A stretch of DNA of 64,000 bases from Fragilariopsis cylindrus CCMP1102 (lineage: Eukaryota; Bacillariophyta; Bacillariophyceae; Bacillariales; Bacillariaceae), in assembly GCA_900095095.1 (NCBI GenBank), contig FMBT01000367.1:124001-188000 (forward strand), given 5' to 3'. Shown one piece after another: positions 55,301-64,000 of the stretch. A program made the position numbers and the translations under genes. Position 1 is the first letter of the stretch; every line of letters starts with the position of its first letter. Below the pieces are notes generated by a model. That model was not told the DNA's origin. It saw nothing but the letters and a program-made list of their open reading frames with translations, and made no database searches.

Positions 55301-58300
55301 CACTGTTGGGCTGCTCGAGCGTCATCGTATCTTCCTTCGTATGCATATTGAAAAGCTGAGTCTGTAACGAACTCTCATTCTTCTCCATATGTTCAAGTTC
55401 ATTCTTAGTTTTTGTCAACGAATCCAGTATCTTTTCGAATGAGATTTTCAAATAAATGAGCTCATCGTCAAGCGATACGATATGTACTTGTAATTCCTCC
55501 TTTTCTTTTTTGGAGACTAGCTCAAGTTTTTGCGCTATTTCCAATTTCTCTTGTACGGCGAGAGCCGAGATCTCAACGTCCTTGATCTTCCTGGAGTGAA
55601 CAGCCGAGGTGGTATCTTTATCTAATGCAGCTGCACGAATGAAATGCTCTCTCTCGTTTTGCAACTTAATTATTCGGTCGTTCGCTTCATTGGCCTCGTC
55701 TTCCTTCTTCTTCATCAATAGTTGATGATCAGCCATCATAATGGCGTGCGAAGCAATAACGGCCTGCATCTTGCTACTAGCTTGAGATTTATCATTCTTC
55801 ATCGACTCGATCATTGTCTCTAGGTTAGATATATTCGAAAGAATATCAATCTTCTCATTTTCTTCTTGATCTAAACGACTCGTTATCTGCTGAAGTAGGA
55901 CAGATGTCTCATGAAACTTCTCTTCAAGAATACATTGCTTCCTATTGAGATTTTCGATTTCGATCAACAAGTCTTGTTTTTCTTTTTCAGTCATCAGTAG
56001 TTGCTTTTGAGTAACATTGAGTTGTTTTTGAAGTACTTCAGTCGCTGACGTTGTTTCCTTCATTCGTTGAGAATGGAGAGTCAAGATTGTCTCCTTTTCT
56101 AATGCGGCTTCATTCTTGATATCATCTAATTGCTGAGCATGTAGAATATCATTTTTTTCTTGTATGAATCGTGCCTTTATTTCAGCAGCATCAATTAGTA
56201 GCTGTTGTTCTACCATCGTTTCAGCACGAGTAGTAGCAATGGCATCAATCTTTGACTGTTCAATACGACGTATCGATTCCGTCGAACGTAGTATTTGATT
56301 GTCCAATATTGCTTCAGTACCAGTATGATGAGCAGCTTCCCTTTCTTCTAAAGCACGATCATGGTTGACCATCAATGTCTCGTGCATCTCTTCTAAATCA
56401 TGTACTTGTTTTTAAAATCTTACACTTCTCCTTCTCTTTTTGTTCCAGTAGAAGATTTGTTTCTTTCAACGACGTTGTGGAATTTTCTAACTGTTCTTCT
56501 AATATGCTACGATTCATATTATTACGGTTTATCTGAGTTTGAATAATTTCTTTTTGCTGATTCTTGTAATCAATGAATTCTTTTTTTGTTGTTTCTATTT
56601 CTTCCTTAAAAGAAGCAATAGTAGACGTATGATGTTGTTCAATCCTTTTTGAATGTGTAACATGTGCTTCATCTTTTTCAGCAACCAACACAATTTGTTC
56701 GTCCTGGAGATATTTAATTTTCGTTGTCGCATCAACGATATCAATATGAAGTTTTTCATTCTCTATTTCCTTTTCAACAAGTGCAATCTTTGATAATTCC
56801 CAACTTGTATTAGTTTTCTTCAACGTCTCTTCAAGATCGATACGTATACGATCTGATGTATCAACATCAACTTCTAATTCTTTTTGTCTGTCCATTAAAT
56901 CATTAACATCCTTTTCGTACACAATTTTAGATTCAGACAATTTCAACATCACTCCTGAAAGTTGTTCCTTCAACGTATGATATGCATGTTGCAATGCAGT
57001 ATGTTCCTTATTGGAATTATCTATATTTCTCTTCATTTCACTTTGTTCCTTCTTCGCATTCAATAGTACAATTTCAAGCGATTCGTAATCATTTTCAAGT
57101 TCTTTTACTTTTAATCGTAACCTTATACTTTTTTCTTCTTCAGCAGCAGCAGCAGCAGCAACAGATTCTTCGTGTTGCTGTTGTTCACGTTCTCTGTCAC
57201 GTACAGTTCGTATTTGCTGCACTGCAAATATAGCATATAATTGTTCCACTGCATTCACAGCATCTACGACATCCTTGGTTAATCTAATCTTATCATTCTC
57301 TAATTGTAGAACTGTCTTTTGTTCATTTTGAAATTGAATTTCAATCTGATTTTTTTCTTCTGTGATTCGAATTAATTTCTTGGATGTTACATCTAATATA
57401 TCATTGATATCCTCTAACGATTTGTGTAATTCATATTCTTTCTCCGATGATACTTTAATATTCATTTGTAAATCATCACATTCATTTTGAAGTATATCCA
57501 ATTGTTTCTTTGTATCAATTGAATATTCATTATGATATTTTGATTTACAATCAAGTTTCATTTTCGTATCATACTGTGTCTGTTGCAACAACGTGTATTC
57601 ATCACGCACTATAACAAGCTGATTTTCTAATTCTAATCGTACTGTACGTAACGCAGTACAATTTTCATCCTCCAATTGTACGACAGCCTTCTCATGTTGT
57701 TGTTGCTGTTCAACTTTTACACTATTCAATTCCTTAATAGAGTCGCGTGCAATAACAAGATCATTAGTCAATTGTTTTGATTTTAAATCAAGTTCCGTCA
57801 CTTTTTCTTTTGACGATGTATAACTGTCTGATGTAATAACAATTTGTTCTTCTAAACGTACACATTCCTTTCGTAGATTCACTATAACAACATTCTCTAA
57901 TCGATTCTTTTCATTATCTAAACATGTAATTTTTTCATTCAATACATTTATTTTCGACTCATATTGTTCCTGCTGTTGTTGTTGTACACGTTGTTGTTGT
58001 TGTTGCTCTTCTGCCGTGATCGCAAGACTACGGACAGTAGTAACTTTTATAGTATCAAATTCTGAATTTAATTTACAACATTCTTCTTTTGTTGTTACCA
58101 ACTCTTTCTTCACTAACTGAAGTTGATCTGTTACATTCTCAAGATGTTCATTAAGATTTTCTTTTTCATCTTGTAAAGTTTGTACCATCATTTGTAATCC
58201 ATCACGTTCCGTACTTAGTAATTGTTTTTCAACTAGTTGTTGATGCTGTTGCAGCTTCAACAACTGCTGTTCTTGTTCTTGTTCAATAATCGATGCTGAT

Positions 58301-59940
58301 GATCGCATATTAGCAGCAGCAGCAGCAGCAACGGACTGAAGTTCCTCTTCTTTCTGCTGTTGTTGTTCCTGTTGATTCGTCATTATTTGTTCTTTTACTG
58401 ATTTCAAATCACAACGTGTTGTTACTAATTGTGATTCAATTACACGTTGTTCGGATAATGTATTTTCCCATTTACATTTATAGTCATCCACTTCATATTC
58501 CAGTATTGTATTTCGTGATTCTACAAATTGGACATGTTTTTGTGTGGATTGTAATTCAACTTTTGTATCCGTTAGATTTACAATCAATCTACTATTTTCT
58601 TCTTGGACTAAATTCAATTTATCAATGGCATCTTCCAATTTTTGTTCCGCAATCTTTTTTTCTTTACGATACATATCAATTTGACCATCGACGACGACGA
58701 CGGCAGAATCTTTAGTCTTGGCGTCATCACTACTACTACTACTACCGTCCCTTTCATCAACATCACCAACATACTTAGTAGTAGTAGTGTTGCAGTAGTA
58801 TTTGTTATTGTTAAAGATTAGACGACGTTCATTGTTTTCTTCTGCTGCTGCTGCTTTTTGTGAATCCAATAATTGTTGACGAAGAATAGATAATTCTTGA
58901 TCATGATTTTGTGCAAGGGTATCCAATTGCTTGTTGAGTGTTTCAAGCTCCTCACGTGCATGGAAAACCTGTGCTTCTGCTTGCTTCAAACATTTGTGAC
59001 GCCAATCCAATAATAATTGTTGTCTATTCGTCGTCTTAACGTGATGATGAATATCAGTATCAATATTGGTTGGTAGCATCGGAGGTGATGGTGGACATTT
59101 CAACTTCAATATTGATCCTAATGGCGAGGAAGATGATACTGGTGATACTGCTGCTAGTAGTAGTGGTGAGAATGGTGGTGATGATGATTCTTGTTGACTT
59201 TTATTTGATGAACGTCGTCGTCGTTGTCGTCGTAGTCTTTGTCGACGTCCTTTTCTTCGTGAGGACGATGATGAAGACGATGATGATGATGACGAATGTG
59301 ATTCTGACGTAAAATCTCCACCCTTTTGTACACTCAATGGTGGTGTAGAATCTTCTTCTTCTACGGATACAGTTCTATTTATTGTTGTTGGAAATGATGA
59401 CAATGACAATGATGATGCTGATGTTGTTGCTCTTCCTCCTGCACCCATATTTGCTGTTAATGGTGTTGTTGGTGTATCAGGTAAATCTGCATCTGTATCT
59501 GCGAATAGACGACAAAACGTACTGTCTTCATCATCATTATCATCATCTTCTTCTTCATCATCCGTAATGATCATTGACAAACCCATACTTTTAATACTAC
59601 TACCACCACCACCAATACTAGTACGACGTGAATACAATGAATCAATTTCACTTATAGTATCCCATGATAAAACTGAGTCTGATGATAAATCTTCTTCTTC
59701 TCCATCAGATGATGATGATATTATAATGGTATTGTTTCCATTTCCATTTAGACCACCATCCGAATGAGTGAAAGGTAGTGTAGGAGAAGATGACTCGTCA
59801 TCATCCGCTGTTGTTGTTGTTGTTATTACTCCTACGACACCTCCACCACCTACAATACCTGTCGGAACAACAACAGCATGATTATACAATGACTGCAAGG
59901 CATGTTGTTCTTTCAATATTTTCAATTGATGGAACGACAT
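52311..59940 (-). CDS. giant coiled-coil protein (about 2,500 residues) with C-terminal MORN repeats; one frameshift
   Basis: The start is the first ATG, at 59940. The first about 330 residues are disordered: acidic Ser patches, VLSWDTISEID, and a basic RRKGRRQRLRRQRRRR block. Nearly everything after is heptad-type coiled coil. A frame break occurs at 56388-56400, where the upstream frame meets TGA. One fewer A in the T4-A5 tract would give K-I-L-K-Q-V-H-D-L-E-E and rejoin the downstream frame, so I treat both parts as one gene. The downstream part holds four tandem 159-residue repeats. It ends with two MORN repeats, the first YSGPIYDRKPDGAGIMRF. The second, YVGMFEKGEMCGEGSY, is rebuilt exactly by splicing a 111-bp intron (52541-52651). 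The last exon is 52311-52540. MORN repeats commonly bind membranes or actin-related partners, so a cytoskeletal or membrane scaffold is a reasonable inference. Confidence 0.8.
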
Positions 59941-60299
59941 TCTTCTTTGATGCAGTACAGTAGTACGAAAGGGAAAGGCAGGCAAGGGAAAGGTTGAGTT
60001 GATGTGCGTACGTAGAGTAGCAAAAGTTTAAAAGATCTTCTGATGTCTTTTTCAGTCGTCAAAACAAGTCTCAGTCCAAGAAAAGTATCCCTGCTTCTTG
60101 CTTCTCCTTTGCCTTCTCTATAACGGTGCTAGCTAATAGGCAGACAAGCGACAGAAGACGAATGACTCGACTCGACTCAACCAGATGACATGACACGATA
60201 GATGAAAGAGGAAGCAAAAGTTGAAATTTTCTTACCTTGTTCTCTCTCGTTTTGTCGGACAGAAACAGTACAGTGTAGTGCCGGCGTCTTTCCTTCTAC

Positions 60300-60302
<3 letters not shown>

Positions 60303-60348
<46 letters not shown>
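60303..60348 (+). repeat. (CT)n followed by (CA)n
   Basis: Uninterrupted CT then CA blocks in the upstream region of the coiled-coil gene. Confidence 0.9.
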
Positions 60349-60929
60349 TTCTCTCTATTATCTAGACTCGACCTACTCAAACCACTCACCAGAGAGAAAA
60401 TGAGATAGATTGGGTGTTGTACGTCGACTCTCCTCTCCTCTCCTCTCTTTGCCTTAACCTTGCCTTTAACCTTTCAAGTTCAATGGTAACATCTACTACT
60501 ACTGTAGCTAGCTAGCTAGTTATCAAGAAGATAAATTCCACTCGTTCCACAACACAGTACTAGAGGAGTGACGGTACTTCTTTAGATACTCGCCGTTGTT
60601 TGATTAAATTGGTGCGATTGATTCTTGAAGTGCGACGAGGTGAGTGAGATCTGGATCATGTGTGGAAGCAGGTGGTAATAATACTAATCTATCGCACATT
60701 ATTGCGTGCCTTTGTTGCTTGGTTTCCCACATCGCCATACGGTGTATAATAACGGTTACATACTTGTACTACACAGACGTCGTTACAAAACCCTTTAAAA
60801 AAGATCTCTTTTTGTGAACTGCAAAATTTGAAATTTTGGAAAGACATTATTTGTCGCCGGGCGTACTACGTGGTATATTTTTCACACGATTGATTGCTTT
60901 GCTTCTTAACTTATTTTGAGTCCTTTACA

Positions 60930-60937
60930 TGACGTCA
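60930..60937. promoter_or_regulatory. CRE-type site TGACGTCA, copy 1
   Basis: Perfect palindromic bZIP-type site within TTTTGAGTCCTTTACATGAC and GTCAGCAT. It lies about 1 kb upstream of the coiled-coil start codon. In Phaeodactylum, TGACGT-type elements mediate CO2/cAMP response of carbonic anhydrase promoters; a role here is inference. Confidence 0.4.
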
Positions 60938-61062
60938 GCATCGTAGCATCGTTCAAAAACGCACACAATGCAACAAGACGTAAGTACAGTACAGTAGTAA
61001 CAAAGGAACGAAAAAAAGTTGGATCTTGCTTTACTGCTTACTATGCTTTTGAGTCATCTACG

Positions 61063-61070
61063 TGACGTCA
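61063..61070. promoter_or_regulatory. CRE-type site TGACGTCA, copy 2
   Basis: Second perfect site 133 bp away, in a near copy of the same block (TTTTGAGTCATCTACG then TGACGTCAGCAT). Confidence 0.4.
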
Positions 61071-61847
61071 GCATACCTCGCATTCACACTGATGTCTAGA
61101 ACAACATTTAGTAGTACTAGTACAACAGACTTTGATAAGATCCTGGAATCTTTAGCTGTTGGTACTAAGACAAAGACCATCCTGTTCATACTTCCAACTG
61201 CTGACTCGCTCATTTAAGTGTATTGCATATACCCCATCCTAATGTAAAGATAGATTTACCTTGAGAAATATTTGTCTAATCATAATAATAACTATTACTC
61301 TAGTAATAAAATACCCACTCTCTAGTCTTCTATCATAACAGTCAAAGTTATGTTGGGTGCGATAAACTATGCATACATCATCATAGAGAGTTAACAATTC
61401 AAGACTCATATCAACAACAAGCAAACATGCATGTAAACAGAGAGGAAGAAGAAGTCATCATAACTGATATTACCCAAGATGATTGCCCACCCACCACAAC
61501 CCTGATCAGCACCACAGACGCAATGCAAGAAGGGGATATTTTACTAGCAGACAATTGCAACAACTAGGACCCTCACATAAACAAGATCATGTACATTGCA
61601 TCTTAGTGACTGGCTCAAGAAGCACAGGATCACCACTTCAGTTCTACTGGTACAGCACCTCCAACCACACTACTATCAGTACCACTATTATGTTAGCAGG
61701 TAACTGTGTATTATACCCCTTCTATAATATAACAACAACAGCAGCAATAGTAACAAGATTTTACTATACCTTCTAAAAGGTGAAATTAATAATAGAAGAA
61801 AAGATTAATAATAATAAACATGCATATTTAGAATTATAGATATAATT

Positions 61848-63062
61848 TTATGGTAGATAAATTCTCATTATCTGTTTAACATTTTGTTTACAGATTGGAC
61901 AACGACAGCATTTTCTATCGTCTCGAGTGGTTTTTCTTGTTTTTTCTGCACATGATTGACATACACATAAATGACCACATGGCACATACGCATGTGTACG
62001 ATGTGATTCCATACATATTATACATCGACCAAGACTATTACTGTTACTGTTACTGCTATGTGTATTATTATCGTGATGATAATATTGATCGGGATAAGGA
62101 AATTCTCTGTCGCGTTCTTCACAACAAGCAACTAATTCATTGATTTCTGTATCGTCGTGATCAATCATGACCAATCCTACCCTGATGACGTCTTGCTGCT
62201 GTTGTTGTTGTTGTTGTTGTTGTTCAAGATTATTACCTCTTATAAGTATAGTACTGCTGCTGCTGTTGCTGTTGTTGGTTTCATGTTGATCGTGGTAATA
62301 TTCGTATTCGTCGACTATTGATAGGAATAATTGCATATCCTCTTCTAATCTAATAAAAAGTTGTTCTTCTTGGTCTTCATTCTGTATCAATTCTTCCTCC
62401 CTTAATAAATGAAATTGTTCTTCTTCGTCACGATCCCGCTGAAGTAAACTTTGTTCTAAAATATATTCATAATATTCATATTCGCCACTATCATTATCTT
62501 CCTCATCTACTTCGTCGTCGTGGTCGTCGGCTCTAATCGCGATTTCGTTTCTATTACTGTAACTAATTTTAGTATTGAAAGTATTTTCTTCCTCTGCTTC
62601 GCAGTTTTGCTGTACTACTGCAACTGCTACGTCGTCGTCATCATCACGACATTCTGTTTCATCTCTACTACTACTACTACTACTGCTACTACTATTAAAA
62701 GCAATAGAAGTGGTATCTTGTCCCTCTCGTCCACAATATTGCTGTTGTGCGAAATTGTCTTCGACTCCGTCTTCGTTGTCGTTGTTGTCATCACGACATT
62801 CTTCTGTTGTCGTCAACGTCGTCGTCGTTATTGAAGTTGTTCTTGACCTTGATGCTACTGCTACTGCTACTGCTGCTGCTGCTGCTGCGGTGGTGGTGGT
62901 GGCTAATAACAATGATTGTGATGATGACGTAGATGAGATACTACTCAACGTCGACTGTTGATGTCGACGGGAAGATGATGATGATGATGATGATGATGTT
63001 TCTCGTTGTGCATGTGCTGCATGCGCTGCATGTGCTTGCTGCTTATTACTGTTAGACCTCAT
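61848..63062 (-). CDS. C-terminal RING-finger protein, probable E3 ubiquitin ligase
   Basis: 404 residues, intronless. The first 330 are low complexity: His/Ala repeats (AHAAHAAHAQ), Ser and Ala runs, Asp/Glu-rich stretches with VEDN/EEDNDSGEYEYYEY, and a Gln run of about ten before DVIRVGLVMIDHDD. The last 55 residues form a C3HC4 RING: CIIC, then VPCGHLCVCQSC, then CPIC near the end, closing QIMRIYLP. PCGHxxxCxxC followed by CPIC is the arrangement of the MEX/neuralized/IAP type of C-terminal RING, which recruits ubiquitin-conjugating enzymes. The acidic, Tyr-rich middle may bind substrate. No membrane segment. The target is unknown. Confidence 0.85.
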   Translation of the reverse strand: MRSNSNKQQAHAAHAAHAQRETSSSSSSSSSRRHQQSTLSSISSTSSSQSLLLATTTTAAAAAAVAVAVASRSRTTSITTTTLTTTEECRDDNNDNEDGVEDNFAQQQYCGREGQDTTSIAFNSSSSSSSSSRDETECRDDDDDVAVAVVQQNCEAEEENTFNTKISYSNRNEIAIRADDHDDEVDEEDNDSGEYEYYEYILEQSLLQRDRDEEEQFHLLREEELIQNEDQEEQLFIRLEEDMQLFLSIVDEYEYYHDQHETNNSNSSSSTILIRGNNLEQQQQQQQQQQDVIRVGLVMIDHDDTEINELVACCEERDREFPYPDQYYHHDNNTHSSNSNSNSLGRCIICMESHRTHAYVPCGHLCVCQSCAEKTRKTTRDDRKCCRCPICKQNVKQIMRIYLP

Positions 63063-64000
63063 ATGATTCTCTTAGTTCATTGATTATTGATTTGGTCTAG
63101 ATAGAATTAATGGTTTATAACATATGTTGTGATATTATCAAAAGAAAAAGCGATAAGAATTCTTCTTGACACCCAATTTGTTCTGTAAGACAGAAATTCA
63201 AATTGTGAGGCAATATGGAAATAAAATGAAAATGTCGTTACTTTTGAGACATACAGCCCAACACAAATTAACTTTTCTATTTGGGGGTTTTCCTGAGAAC
63301 TAGTACCACTTTGGTGCGTTACATCCCTAAAACATTGAAATCTCCGCGTGGAATCAGTCATTAATATAAGAACTAAATCATGCCCAAAATTTTACTAGTA
63401 TTTGTTAGTGTAGTATATAATAATAACTTTAGCATCAAGTATATAAACCTAAAAAGTCATTTTTTCTGAAGATTAAGCTATAAGTTTTATAATTGGCCTA
63501 TTGGTTGGATAACTGTTACATTCCTTAGTCTTGTAAGCCTACTGGTATCTCATAATGTAGGCTCACACACAGCACACATCAAATAACCCCCAAAAATGGC
63601 CCATTTGCAGTGTTTTGTGGACATACAGTACACTCAAAAAGGTAAATCATTCCAAATAATATGGATGGGGTGCACCATATATACCAAAGGGAACTTACTC
63701 TCGGTGCTTTGGGTTGATGATCCAGCTTATGTGTGCACAAAAGTGGAAAACCCTGTTTTGGGGCCTAAATGGCCCATTTTGTGGTTAATGCAACCATATA
63801 CCTTCATAACCTCCATAGAAACCTAAGCATTATGACGACGTTGTAGGTATGGATATGATGGATGCTAGTGCTTCCAACCCATCTGGTGTTGTCCACTGCA
63901 ACCCTTTCAAATGAGATATTTTGTTGTTCATTTTGATTGAAAATCATGTTGTTTTTGTGTGCCTTCCACAACAAAGAAATGAATATCATTCAGCAACCAC
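63063..64000. other. intergenic, unassigned
   Basis: Upstream of the RING gene and up to the window end. ATGGCCCATTT occurs twice in the same orientation (63595 and 63770), each followed by a TTTTGTGG word. This hints at part of a repeat. An open 76-codon frame starting at 63596 shows no recognisable domain. Confidence 0.4.

Larger units (their letters stand above)
59941..61847. other. upstream of the coiled-coil gene and intergenic
   Basis: (CT)n/(CA)n at 60303-60348. A duplicated CRE-containing block lies at 60896-60955 and 61029-61085. Two short frames are noted without assignment: ATG at 61094 (42 codons, MSRTTFSSTSTTDFDKILES) and ATG at 61428 (47 codons, ending EGDILLADNCNN). They could be exons of a small gene, but no junction joins them convincingly. 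Confidence 0.4.

Noticed and set aside
56395-56405. Programmed plus-one frameshifting at ACA-TGA-T
   Set aside because: Possible in principle, but a one-base indel in the adjacent A run gives a better coiled-coil joint and needs no special mechanism.
56385-56425. A 31-bp GT-AG intron (GTAAGA to TTTAG) to repair the coiled-coil frame
   Set aside because: The joined codon would be TAA, and 31 bp is far shorter than the other introns here.
1-64000. LTR retrotransposon, endogenous virus or Polinton-type element
   Set aside because: No reverse transcriptase, integrase or capsid motif was recognised in any frame, and no pair of long direct terminal repeats was seen.
1-64000. tRNA, rRNA or CRISPR array
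   Set aside because: No cloverleaf with T-arm consensus, no conserved rRNA block, and the spaced repeats seen are microsatellites or diverged direct repeats without uniform spacers.

Overview
The window reads as nuclear DNA of a diatom, probably a raphid pennate. It is AT-rich and gene-sparse. Proteins carry long Asn, Ser, Thr and Gln runs, and introns are GT-AG and mostly 85-590 bp. The strongest marker is a full-length silicon transporter (SIT) homologue at 16766-18898. Supporting markers are a helicase-associated (HA) repeat protein, a CIA30-domain protein whose signal peptide ends in a plastid-type A-F junction, and several Cys-rich or leucine-rich-repeat proteins of diatom character. No ribosomal RNA or tRNA gene, CRISPR array or reverse-transcriptase gene was seen.

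Layout. 0-5 kb: the 3' end of an unrecognised gene, a four-pass membrane protein (-), a TA-flanked inverted-repeat element, and a small gene with an in-frame stop. 5-11 kb: a duplicated-motif protein (-), an LRR-like protein (+), and about 2 kb of diverged repeats between them. 11-16.5 kb: a more GC-rich island with a secreted Kazal-like protein (-), an HA protein (+) and a frameshifted Cys-containing gene (-). 16.5-24.5 kb: the SIT homologue (-), a degenerate satellite, a gene relic, a fold-back element and the first RRNS-motif protein (-). 25.5-34.3 kb: the second RRNS protein (-), a TA-flanked MITE, the CIA30 protein (+), a remnant resembling a sulfotransferase C-terminus, a pepsin-type aspartic protease (+), and a second, shorter MITE of the same family. 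36-42 kb: a four-exon class C receptor with a substrate-binding-type ectodomain (+), then a cyanase with a long N-terminal extension (-). 43-52 kb: a lysine/threonine-rich protein (+), a large compound microsatellite, and a head-to-head pair of paralogous Ser-rich proteins. 52-60 kb: one very large coiled-coil protein ending in MORN repeats (-). 60-64 kb: a duplicated CRE block, a C-terminal RING protein (-) and an unassigned tail.

The genes do not form a pathway or cluster. They alternate in strand and are separated by 0.3-3.7 kb of low-complexity DNA. The points most worth following are: the SIT homologue with two altered GXQ motifs; the class C receptor with a possible glycine-betaine-type ectodomain and a duplicated phospho-motif tail; four gapless 159-residue repeats in the coiled-coil protein; a Kazal-like domain split by an 80-residue Gly/Ala insert; two sets of paralogs sharing RRNS motifs; and three families of TA-flanked inverted-repeat elements. 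Three genes carry one-base frameshifts, two of them explained by one extra A in a short A run, so assembly indels should be excluded before any is called a pseudogene.
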